From positions 1,924,606 through 1,988,605 of the forward strand of contig CP051234.1 in assembly GCA_017792465.1 (NCBI GenBank): a stretch of DNA of 64,000 bases, written 5' to 3'. Under the pieces are notes generated by a model. That model saw only the letters and a list, made by a program, of their open reading frames with translations. It ran no database searches and was not told the origin of the DNA. Positions 1-7,004 of this stretch are shown here, piece after piece. A program made the translations under genes and the position numbers. Source of the DNA: Filomicrobium sp. (lineage in GTDB: Bacteria > Pseudomonadota > Alphaproteobacteria > Rhizobiales > Hyphomicrobiaceae). Within the stretch, counting starts at the first letter, position 1, and every line of letters begins with the position of its first letter.

Positions 1-683
1 AACTTCAGCAACGGTCCGGACGCTGGGATACGGACGACTTTCTCGCCCTCTTCGGTTTCCTGCGGGTTGCGGAGTTTCAAGAGAGCCTGGCGAAGGGCCA
101 GGAATTGCGGGTGCTGCGGATTGAGCCCGCGCAAATAGGATGCTTTATCCTCCGACTGAGCAATCTCGCTTAGCACGACCGATGGCTCTTTGAGCTGCGG
201 CTTGCGGTCGAGGTAGGTGGTCAACAGCTTGGAGGGATCGGGGATCCGGCCGCCGCGCGCGTGATTGGCGTATTTGAGCACGGCAATCGAGAGAGCGACT
301 TCGGCGGCGGCAAGGTCGCTGGCATCAGCGCCGCTTGCAACTTTTGTGGCGGAGAGGTCGAAAGCGCTAGCGTTGAGGCCCCAATCATCGGCGTACTTGA
401 TTTCGGCAATCACCGATTTGGCCGCGAGGCTCAGATGCCTGTCCGAGATCCAAAGCGGCTTGCTGTCGCGATCGGCATAAAAGCTGACAAGCGCCTCAAG
501 GTCCGACTTTTCGGCTTCCTTGGCCGGGCCCTGGCGGCTTTCGATCATCTGGCGGGCGCGAATGCCGACGCCTTCTTCAGCGGTAATCAGACGGTCGGGC
601 GCATCCGGTTCAATGGCGAACGCAGGAGCAACCGGCAATGCAACGGCAATTGCAAGTCCAACCGAGAGAAGCAGTTTGCGCAT
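1..683 (-). CDS. L,D-transpeptidase, YcbB/LdtD-like, 5' part only
   Basis: The frame is open from an ATG at 683 to the window edge, giving 227 codons of the N-terminal part. Residues 1-23 form a signal peptide (MRKLLLSVGLAIAVALPVAP, then AFA). The rest matches the scaffold domain that precedes the catalytic domain in YcbB-type L,D-transpeptidases: FYADRDSKPLW near residue 70, a long helical stretch with ALSIAVLKYANHARGG near 135, and a segment reading LNPQHPQFLALRQAL near 190. Such enzymes make 3-3 peptidoglycan cross-links or anchor proteins in the periplasm. The catalytic Cys domain lies outside the window, so activity cannot be judged. Family assignment is from pattern recognition. Confidence 0.8.
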   Translation of the reverse strand, partial: MRKLLLSVGLAIAVALPVAPAFAIEPDAPDRLITAEEGVGIRARQMIESRQGPAKEAEKSDLEALVSFYADRDSKPLWISDRHLSLAAKSVIAEIKYADDWGLNASAFDLSATKVASGADASDLAAAEVALSIAVLKYANHARGGRIPDPSKLLTTYLDRKPQLKEPSVVLSEIAQSEDKASYLRGLNPQHPQFLALRQALLKLRNPQETEEGEKVVRIPASGPLLK

Positions 684-954
684 CAGGCGACCTCCAGTTT
701 CTGCTGCGTGAACGTAATGAACCAAACAGTGGTTTGCCACCCAGAGGCTTGAGCACTTGTACAAGACCGTGAATGTTGGACGAAGGTGTGGCGGAAATGC
801 AATTGTTGAGCACTGTCGGGTTGGTTCAACGGAGCTGATTTGAGGGGTGTCAAGGCTCTGATAGCTCGTGCGAAAAATTCCCGCTCGGGTGTGCCGCCGG
901 CGAAATCCGATTGAGCCGCAAATTTCTTTGGCACATGGAATTCGCGCCGAAAGT

Positions 955-992
955 CAAAAGAGCCCGGCGCTGTTGCACCGGGCCCTTCTGGC
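955..992 (-). terminator. Rho-independent terminator of the sigma-54 regulator
   Basis: On the minus strand a GC stem (GCCCGG at 983-978, CCGGGC at 967-962, 10-base loop) is followed by TCTTTTGACTTT. It lies about 150 bases past the stop of the gene at 1138-2631. Confidence 0.65.
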
Positions 993-1047
993 AAACCGAA
1001 AGCTTAGGTCTTTCGGGGGTAATTTGTCTTTTTGCGCCTTTTTTCGT

Positions 1048-1070
1048 CAACACTGCGCAAGCTTGTGTTG
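1048..1070. repeat. Hairpin repeat, CAACAC...GTGTTG family
   Basis: Inverted arms CAACAC and GTGTTG enclose TGCGCAAGCTT. Related hairpins occur at 6073-6095, 6918-6940 and, more loosely, 14992-15014, all between genes. Confidence 0.5.
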
Positions 1071-1076
1071 AGCAAG

Positions 1077-1108
1077 GATGCCCACCGCTTCGCGGCATCC
1101 GGCGCCGT
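1077..1108. repeat. 32-base dispersed hairpin repeat, copy 1
   Basis: The unit starts GGATGCCCACCGCTTCGCGG and continues CATCCGGCGCCG. It recurs at 5355-5386 with one difference. GGATGCC and GGCATCC form a 7-bp stem. Confidence 0.7.
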
Positions 1109-1137
1109 AAATTTCTCCTTCAGCCAAGTCCTAAAGG

Positions 1138-2631
1138 CTAGTTGGCTCGTGGCTCCAATCCGTATTCCTGCATTTTGCGGTAAAGCGTCGAGCGGCCGAT
1201 CTTCAGGCGCTTGGCGACTTCGGTCATGTGACCGCGATAACGGCCTAATGCCAGGCGGATCATGTCGGCTTCGATTTCATCAAGCGGGCGGATATCGCCT
1301 TCGCCGTCGATCGCCGGGATACCGAGCGAGCCGGTCTTGACTTCGACCGTGCGCGGGACGGTGGCTTCGGCGCCAAGCAGGGCCGGGCCGGTATAGGCTG
1401 GCTGCTTTTGCACCTGCGCCGGTGCGCTTGGCATTTCTGCCTTGAAGCCTTCGACATGGGCGGCGATCTGCGGGAACTCGTTCACCGTCAGCTCGGACCC
1501 GTCGGCTAGAACGACAGCACGGAAGACAGCGTTTTCCAGCTGGCGGACGTTGCCCGGCCACGAATAGGACATCAAAAGCTTCATCGCATCAGCCGTCAGG
1601 CCGGTGACGCGCTTGCCTTCTTCCGCGGTGAAGCGAGCCAGGAAATGGTTGGCAAGATCGGGCACGTCTTCGAGGCGCTCGCGCAGCGGCGGCACCCAGA
1701 TCGGGAACACGTTCAAGCGGTAATAGAGGTCTTCGCGGAACTTGCCTTCCTTGACGAGCGCGATCATGTCGCGATTGGTCGCGGAAACCAGGCGGAAATC
1801 AACCTTGGATGGTTTCTTCGACCCGACGGCGTCGACCTCGCCTTCCTGCAGCGCACGCAGCAGCTTGACCTGGACGTCGAGGGGAAGTTCTCCGACCTCG
1901 TCGAGGAACAGCGTCCCGCCGTCGGCTTCCTGGAACTTACCGATGCGCTTGTCGGTTGCGCCCGTGAAAGAGCCCTTCTCGTGGCCGAATAGAATGGATT
2001 CAACCAGATTTTCTGGGATCGCACCGCAGTTGACGGTCACGAATGGACGGCCTGCGCGCTCGGATTCACCTTGGATGGCACGGGCAATCAGTTCCTTGCC
2101 GACCCCCGATTCACCCTCGATGAGGACAGGGATGTTCGAATTGGCGCCGCGGCGGCCCAGTTCGACGACGCGCTTCATCGCTTCGCCGCGCAAGATGAGA
2201 TCGTCGAAGGTCAGTTTGCCTTCGGCTTTCTTCTTGATGCGCTTGATTTCGCCGGAGAGTTCCTCAATGCGCAAGGCGCTCTTGATGGTGACTTCCAGAC
2301 GCTCAGGGCTGACCGGCTTGACGACAAAGTCGATCGCACCTTCGCGCATGGCGCCGATCGCCGTATCGATCGAACCGTTCGCGGTCTGCACAATGATTGG
2401 AGGGATGCCGGCCTTGCCGTTCAGCGTGCTCAGAACCTGCATGCCGTCGATCCCGGGCATGACAAGGTCGAGCAGAACGAGAGAAATTCCGGCGTTTTCG
2501 CCTTGGAGGATCGAGAGTGCCTGCTCGCCAGAGCCAGCAGACTTCGTCTCGTAGCCGAAACGCCGGATCACCTCTTCAAGGATACGACGCTGGGCAGGAT
2601 CATCATCGACGATTAAAACGCGTTGAGCCAT
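1138..2631 (-). CDS. Sigma-54-dependent response regulator (NtrC family)
   Basis: The 497-residue protein has the full NtrC layout. Residues 1-120 are a receiver domain with acidic pocket DD at 10-11 and phosphoacceptor Asp55 (LLDLVMPG). Residues about 145-385 are an AAA+ domain with Walker A GESGVGKE (173-180), the sigma-54 contact loop GSFTGA (220-225) and Walker B GGTLFLDEVGE (238-248). The last 45 residues are a Fis-type helix-turn-helix (GRSTLYRKM). It should activate RNA polymerase-sigma54 promoters when phosphorylated. The contact loop has Ser where the consensus GAFTGA has Ala. No partner histidine kinase is adjacent, so the signal and targets are unknown. The ATG at 2631 places the receiver domain correctly. 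Confidence 0.93.
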   Translation of the reverse strand: MAQRVLIVDDDPAQRRILEEVIRRFGYETKSAGSGEQALSILQGENAGISLVLLDLVMPGIDGMQVLSTLNGKAGIPPIIVQTANGSIDTAIGAMREGAIDFVVKPVSPERLEVTIKSALRIEELSGEIKRIKKKAEGKLTFDDLILRGEAMKRVVELGRRGANSNIPVLIEGESGVGKELIARAIQGESERAGRPFVTVNCGAIPENLVESILFGHEKGSFTGATDKRIGKFQEADGGTLFLDEVGELPLDVQVKLLRALQEGEVDAVGSKKPSKVDFRLVSATNRDMIALVKEGKFREDLYYRLNVFPIWVPPLRERLEDVPDLANHFLARFTAEEGKRVTGLTADAMKLLMSYSWPGNVRQLENAVFRAVVLADGSELTVNEFPQIAAHVEGFKAEMPSAPAQVQKQPAYTGPALLGAEATVPRTVEVKTGSLGIPAIDGEGDIRPLDEIEADMIRLALGRYRGHMTEVAKRLKIGRSTLYRKMQEYGLEPRAN

Positions 2632-2899
2632 GTGGGCACTCGTTACTCGAACTCAAAACTAACTCTTGCCGTCAAATCGGAACACAAGATGCTAAACAAA
2701 GCATTACGCTTGCGCCTAAGACCGGACATCCGTTGAACAGCAACTCAACTTGGGACAAAGAGTGCCCTACAAGGGTAAACAGTCACTTACCGAGTGCGCT
2801 ATCATTCAATACAACTGTTTCAACGCGAGCCAATCGACCCTATATGGCTGGCAAAGCTTTTCTCGCTTGCCTTTACCTCGATGTTCCAAGGAGCCTCCC

Positions 2900-4771
2900 A
2901 TGACGCTTTTCCTGCGCACCCCTTCAATTCTTGCCGGTCAGGCTTTGCAGGCGAGCGGTGATTCAGCTGGGGCTACGAGTGCCGCGGCGTTGGGCGATCT
3001 GCCGGAATGGAACCTTGCCGATCTTTATCCAGCGCCAAACTCTGAGGACGTGAAGCGCGATCTGAGCGAGGGCGCGGCCGAAGCCAAGCGTCTGAAAGAG
3101 ACCTATCAGGGCAAACTTGCCGAGACGGCCAAGGATGGCGCGGAACTCTTAAAGGTCGTCAAAGCCTACGAGGCGCTGGCCGACAGGCTCGGGAAACTCG
3201 GGTCTTACGCAGGCCTGCTTTATGCGGCCAACCAGTCGGATCCGGAGCGGGCCAAGTTCTATGGCGATGTTTCCGAAAAGCTGACCGCCATCTGGTCTGA
3301 TCTTTTGTTCCTGGAGCTAGAGCTTAACCTCATCGATGAGGCGGTTCTCGACAAGGCGCTCGGGCATCCCGACCTTACGCATTACAAGCCGTGGTTTGCG
3401 GATTTGCGCAAAGAAAAGCCTTATCAGCTTTCCGAAGAAGTCGAGCGCCTCTTCACCGAGAAGGGCCAGACCGGCCGCGGCGCGTTCAACCGCTTGTTTG
3501 ATGAGACAATGTCGTCGCTGACGTTCGACGTCGAAGGCGAGCCGGAGCCGTTGGGTCTCGAAGCTACCCTCAACTTGATGTCGAACACCGACGGCAAGAA
3601 GCGTCAGGCCGGTGCCGAAGCGCTGGCCAAGGTATTCAAGGATAAGATCCGGCTTTTCACGCTGATCACCAATACGCTGGCCAAGGACAAGGAAATCTCC
3701 GACCGCTGGCGCGGCTTCAAGGATGTCGCCGATAGCCGCCACTTGGCGAACCGGGTCGAAGCCCCTGTCGTCGATGCTTTGGTGAAGTCTGTGCACGCCG
3801 CCTATCCGAAACTTTCGCACCGCTACTACAAGCTCAAGGCGAAGTGGCTGGGCATGGATCAGCTCAACCACTGGGACCGCAACGCGCCGCTTCCCGATAA
3901 GCCCGAGCGCGTCATTGCCTGGCCGGAAGCGCAAGAAATGGTGCTGTCGGCCTACAGCGGATTTGCGCCCGAGATGGCGGCGATTGCCAAGCAATTTTTC
4001 GACAACTCCTGGATCGACGCAGGCGTTCGTCCGGGCAAGGCGCCAGGGGCATTTTCGGCTTCAACGGTTCCTTCCGCGCACCCGTATGTGATGATGAACT
4101 ATCTAGGCAAGCCGCGCGATGTCATGACGCTTGCCCACGAACTCGGCCATGGCGTGCACCAGTGGCTGGCGCGCGATCAGGGCGCTCTCCTGGCACCGAC
4201 GCCGCTGACGTTGGCGGAAACGGCGAGCGTCTTCGGCGAGATGCTGACCTTCCGCAAACTGCTTGCGGACACGACGGAGCCGAAAGAGCGCAAGGCGCTG
4301 CTGGCCGGCAAGACCGAAGACATGCTCAACACCGTCGTCCGGCAGATCGCGTTCTACACCTTCGAGCGCAAGGTGCACGAAGCGCGCCGCGAGGGCGAAC
4401 TGACATCCGATCAGCTCAACGAAATCTGGATGTCGGTTCAGGCCGAGAGCCTCGGGCCGGCGATCAAGTTCCACGACGGTTACGAAGTGTTCTGGACCTA
4501 CATCCCGCACTTCATCCACTCGCCGTTCTATGTCTACGCCTATGCTTTCGGCGACTGTCTGGTGAACTCACTTTACGGGCTCTATCAGGAGGCGCATCCG
4601 GGCTTCGTCGAGAAGTATTTCGACATGTTGAAAGCGGGCGGTTCGAAGCACCACTCCGAGATGCTGGCGCCGTTCGGTCTTGATGCCCGCGATCCGGAAT
4701 TCTGGAACAAAGGCCTCAACGTCATCTCCGGCATGATCGATGAGCTGGAGGGGATGGAGAGCGTGGGGTAA
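2900..4771 (+). CDS. pepF: M3-family oligoendopeptidase F
   Basis: A 623-residue zinc metallopeptidase of the thimet/oligoendopeptidase F family, which cleaves short peptides in the cytoplasm. The zinc-binding HELGHGVH motif is near residue 414, followed by the family's conserved stretch LAETASVFGEML about 20 residues later, and a C-terminal region PHFIHSPFYVYAYAFG. The frame is open upstream to 2750, but I place the start at the ATG at 2900, which has AAGGAG 8-9 bases ahead; the upstream residues do not look like protein of this family. It is a monocistronic plus-strand gene divergent from the sigma-54 regulator. Confidence 0.93.
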   Translation: MTLFLRTPSILAGQALQASGDSAGATSAAALGDLPEWNLADLYPAPNSEDVKRDLSEGAAEAKRLKETYQGKLAETAKDGAELLKVVKAYEALADRLGKLGSYAGLLYAANQSDPERAKFYGDVSEKLTAIWSDLLFLELELNLIDEAVLDKALGHPDLTHYKPWFADLRKEKPYQLSEEVERLFTEKGQTGRGAFNRLFDETMSSLTFDVEGEPEPLGLEATLNLMSNTDGKKRQAGAEALAKVFKDKIRLFTLITNTLAKDKEISDRWRGFKDVADSRHLANRVEAPVVDALVKSVHAAYPKLSHRYYKLKAKWLGMDQLNHWDRNAPLPDKPERVIAWPEAQEMVLSAYSGFAPEMAAIAKQFFDNSWIDAGVRPGKAPGAFSASTVPSAHPYVMMNYLGKPRDVMTLAHELGHGVHQWLARDQGALLAPTPLTLAETASVFGEMLTFRKLLADTTEPKERKALLAGKTEDMLNTVVRQIAFYTFERKVHEARREGELTSDQLNEIWMSVQAESLGPAIKFHDGYEVFWTYIPHFIHSPFYVYAYAFGDCLVNSLYGLYQEAHPGFVEKYFDMLKAGGSKHHSEMLAPFGLDARDPEFWNKGLNVISGMIDELEGMESVG

Positions 4772-4812
4772 GTTGGCGCTCCATAAGTTCGACCTAAAGC
4801 TCCGAAACCTGG

Positions 4813-4840
4813 GTCCTCGGGACAAGCCCGAGGATGACAG
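4813..4840 (+). repeat. Palindromic repeat unit 1 near GIY-YIG gene
   Basis: CCTCGGG (4815-4821), spacer ACAAG, CCCGAGG (4827-4833), then ATGACAG. The same unit recurs at 5309-5336, and a diverged unit lies in opposite orientation at 4900-4927. It may also end transcription of pepF. Confidence 0.85.
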
Positions 4841-4899
4841 TTGGAGGTAGGCGAGCTATTTCGGACAAACCGCATACGGTTGCAAAACGCTCCCCCCGT

Positions 4900-4927
4900 G
4901 TCGTCCTAGGCCTTGTGCCTAGGATCC
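4900..4927 (-). repeat. Palindromic repeat unit 2, opposite orientation, covarying stem
   Basis: CCTAGGC (4905-4911), loop CTTGT, GCCTAGG (4917-4923), then ATCC. Compared with units 1 and 3 the arms differ but still pair exactly, and the loop is the same. Confidence 0.8.
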
Positions 4928-4968
4928 AGCCCGCGGCAAACTCCCGACGGTATTTGGGAGTACAAAGC

Positions 4969-5343
4969 GTGCAGCAGGACAAAACCTACTTTGTCTATAT
5001 TCTGGCCAGCCGTCCGTATGGCACGCTCTATATCGGTGTAACCAACGACCTTGCGCGCCGCATCATTGAGCATCGCGAAGGGCGCGCTGACGGTTTTACG
5101 AAGAATTACTCTGTCACCCGGCTCGTTTGGTTTGAGACCTACGGCGAAGTCTTGCTTGCGATCCAACGCGAAAAGTCTCTCAAGCGTTGGCGACGGGATT
5201 GGAAGATCAATCTAATCGAGCGAACCAATCCGCAATGGCACGATTTGGCGCACGTGTTTCTCGGGCCGGAGGTTGAGACTATGCCGAATGGCGAGGGTGG
5301 TTCGCTGGATCCTCGGGACAAGCCCGAGGATGACAGTCTTTGA
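4969..5343 (+). CDS. Single-domain GIY-YIG endonuclease-like protein
   Basis: A protein of 124 residues with a GIY-YIG nuclease fold: KTYFVYILASRPYGTLYIGV supplies the two core strands, followed by TNDLARRIIEH with the catalytic-type Arg, and REKSLKRWRRDWKINLIE typical of the small alphaproteobacterial subfamily. I choose the GTG at 4969 because GGGAG lies 8 bases ahead and the fold starts just after it; the frame is open upstream to an ATG inside repeat unit 1, which would add residues merely translated from repeats. The C-terminal residues SLDPRDKPEDDSL are encoded by repeat unit 3. Function is unknown; the repeat association is discussed as a finding. Confidence 0.85.
   Translation: MQQDKTYFVYILASRPYGTLYIGVTNDLARRIIEHREGRADGFTKNYSVTRLVWFETYGEVLLAIQREKSLKRWRRDWKINLIERTNPQWHDLAHVFLGPEVETMPNGEGGSLDPRDKPEDDSL
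5309..5336 (+). repeat. Palindromic repeat unit 3 inside the GIY-YIG 3' end
   Basis: CCTCGGG (5311-5317), ACAAG, CCCGAGG (5323-5329), ATGACAG. It matches unit 1 and forms the last codons of the GIY-YIG gene. Confidence 0.85.
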
Positions 5344-5354
5344 GTTGCGCCTTC

Positions 5355-5386
5355 GGATGCCCACCGCTGCGCGGCATCCGGCGCCG
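5355..5386. repeat. 32-base dispersed hairpin repeat, copy 2
   Basis: It matches 1077-1108 at 31 of 32 positions, with the same GGATGCC/GGCATCC stem. It sits 12 bases after the GIY-YIG stop codon. Confidence 0.7.
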
Positions 5387-5416
5387 GACGATTCTCTGTC
5401 GCGTTCCAATTGAAGC

Positions 5417-5490
5417 CTTCGGTTGCCCACTGCGCAACCGGGCCGGAGTTTTGGCGAGCCCTTCAGTTGCCTACTGCGCAATCGGGCCGG
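5417..5490. repeat. Two 30-base direct repeats related to the dispersed hairpin
   Basis: The units at 5417-5446 and 5461-5490 match at 27 of 30 positions (CTTCGGTTGCCCACTGCGCA then ACCGGGCCGG in the first). They share the opening CTTCGG-TGCCCAC pattern with the 32-base repeat just upstream. GGTTGC/GCAACC can form a stem in the first unit. Confidence 0.6.
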
Positions 5491-5597
5491 GGCGTCCTGC
5501 GCAATATCTTGCTCTGCGAACTCGAGCATGGCGACTGGCGAGGCGGGCCGTGGTATCAGGAGGAAACAACAAACTGTCAATTCAGGGAGCACGCCAA

Positions 5598-6020
5598 ATG
5601 ACACGCCCGTTTCATCTTGCTTTTCCGGTTCGCGATCTTGAGGAGACGCGGGCGTTTTATGTCGGCAAGCTTGGCTGCGGGACGGGGCGTGAGGCCGACC
5701 ATTGGATCGATTTCGACTTGTTCGGGCATCAGGTGGTTGCGCATCTCGATCCTTCGCTGAAAGACGCCGTACAGGTTCGCAATCAAGTCGATGGGGCGGA
5801 TGTGCCGGTGCCGCATTTCGGCGTCGTCTTGACGATGGAGCAGTGGCGTGATCTGCGCTCCCGGCTGGAAGCTGATGAGGCCACCAACTGGGTGATCACC
5901 CCACGCATCCGCTTCGAAGGCAAGCCTGGCGAACAGGCAACGATGTTTCTCTTGGACCCTTCCGGCAACGCGCTAGAGTTCAAGGCGTTTGCAGACGACT
6001 CCATGCTGTTTGCAAAATAG
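5598..6020 (+). CDS. VOC-superfamily (glyoxalase/bleomycin-resistance) protein
   Basis: A 140-residue protein with one vicinal-oxygen-chelate fold unit pair: FHLAFPVRDLEETRAFYVGKLG at the N-terminus and TMFLLDPSGNALEFKAF at the C-terminus, with His6 and Glu near 132 in the positions of usual metal ligands. The family includes glyoxalases, ring-cleaving dioxygenases and antibiotic-binding proteins, and the substrate cannot be read from the sequence. The frame extends upstream through repeats; the ATG at 5598, preceded by CAGGGAGCAC, is the sensible start. Confidence 0.85.
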   Translation: MTRPFHLAFPVRDLEETRAFYVGKLGCGTGREADHWIDFDLFGHQVVAHLDPSLKDAVQVRNQVDGADVPVPHFGVVLTMEQWRDLRSRLEADEATNWVITPRIRFEGKPGEQATMFLLDPSGNALEFKAFADDSMLFAK

Positions 6021-6072
6021 AAGGCCGTCCCGCGTTTAAGAGCAAGCCGGTGTGGAGCGACTTTCTCTTGGT

Positions 6073-6095
6073 CCACACTCGGCAAGCCGTTGTGG
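6073..6095. repeat. Hairpin repeat, CCACA...TGTGG family
   Basis: CCACA, CT, CGGCAAGCCG, T, TGTGG. Part of the same element (AGCAAGCCGGTGTGGAGC) also occurs at 6041-6058. The copy at 6918-6940 has different but still paired outer arms. Confidence 0.55.
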
Positions 6096-6160
6096 AGCTG
6101 TTTGCCAAGTGACATACTGGCACTTGCCGAACCTGTTGGGGTGAGGCATTACGTTTTCCC

Positions 6161-6904
6161 ATGCCCCGTTACCGCATCACAATAGAATATGACGGCACAC
6201 CGTTCGTTGGCTGGCAATCGCAGTCGTGCGGCGGCGGAGTGCAGGATCACTTGCAGCGCGCCATCTTCAAGACATCCGGAGAGACCGTATCGGTGCGCGG
6301 CGCGGGGCGGACGGATTCCGGCGTCCATGCACTCGGGCAGGTCGGCCACTTCGACCTTTCAAAAGAGTGGGACCCATTCCGGTTGCGCGAAGCTTTGAAT
6401 TTTCATCTGAAGCCCGCGCCGGTTGCGATCCTGGAAGTGGCGACCGCCGACGATGAATTCGATGCGCGGTTTTCAGCGACCGCGCGACATTATCTCTTCC
6501 GTATTCTGTCGCGACGCGCACCACCGGCGATTGAGAAAAACCGCGTGTGGTGGGTGCCCATCGAACTGGATGCTGAGGCCATGCACCACGCAGCCCAAGA
6601 GCTTGTCGGGCACCACGACTTCACGACGTTCCGAGCGGCGGGCTGCCAGTCGGCGTCGCCGGTGAAGACGCTCGATAAGCTCGACGTAGCGCGCTTCGGC
6701 GATGAGATCCAAATCACGGCTTCGGCGCGCTCGTTCCTGCACAATCAGGTGCGCTCGATGGTGGGCTCGCTGAAGCTTGTGGGTGATGGCAAGTGGACGG
6801 CACGGGATCTTGCGCAAGCGTTAGCAGCCTGCGATCGCAAAGCCTGCGGGCCGGTCGCGCCAGCGGCTGGGCTCTACCTGACGAAGGTGGATTATCCAGG
6901 CTGA
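6161..6904 (+). CDS. truA: tRNA pseudouridine(38-40) synthase TruA
   Basis: The 247-residue protein converts uridines 38-40 of the tRNA anticodon arm to pseudouridine. The active-site motif [11 protein letters not shown] contains catalytic Asp52, and the family strands [16 protein letters not shown] (N-terminus) and [14 protein letters not shown] (about residue 190) are present. Length is normal for the family. It is often next to fmt/def in alphaproteobacteria, but here it stands alone, convergent with fhcA. Confidence 0.96.
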   Translation: MPRYRITIEYDGTPFVGWQSQSCGGGVQDHLQRAIFKTSGETVSVRGAGRTDSGVHALGQVGHFDLSKEWDPFRLREALNFHLKPAPVAILEVATADDEFDARFSATARHYLFRILSRRAPPAIEKNRVWWVPIELDAEAMHHAAQELVGHHDFTTFRAAGCQSASPVKTLDKLDVARFGDEIQITASARSFLHNQVRSMVGSLKLVGDGKWTARDLAQALAACDRKACGPVAPAAGLYLTKVDYPG

Positions 6905-6917
6905 ACTCTTTTGGAGC

Positions 6918-6940
6918 CAACACTCGGCAAGCCGGTGTTG
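6918..6940. repeat. Hairpin repeat, CAACAC...GTGTTG family
   Basis: CAACAC, T, CGGCAAGCCG, GTGTTG. The inner CGGCAAGCCG matches 6073-6095 while the outer arms differ and still pair. Confidence 0.6.
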
Positions 6941-6971
6941 AACTCAGTTCCTCGCCAACACTCGGCCGGCA

Positions 6972-6995
6972 GGCGGACCACGATGCCGGTCCGCC
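6972..6995. terminator. Hairpin between convergent truA and fhcA
   Basis: GGCGGACC (6972-6979) and GGTCCGCC (6988-6995) form an 8-bp stem with an 8-base loop. There is no clear T run on either side, so a terminator role rests on position. Confidence 0.4.
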
Positions 6996-7004
6996 TCCAA
7001 CACC

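Larger units (their letters stand above)
684..1137. other. Intergenic region without a supported gene
   Basis: About 450 bases between the L,D-transpeptidase start and the end of the sigma-54 regulator. It holds a terminator (962-983) and two short hairpin repeats (1048-1070 and 1077-1108), described separately. The short open frames here have no family features. Confidence 0.6.

Noticed and set aside
683-994. 103-codon open frame ahead of the L,D-transpeptidase
   Set aside because: It runs through a terminator-like hairpin and has no domain or good ribosome-binding site.
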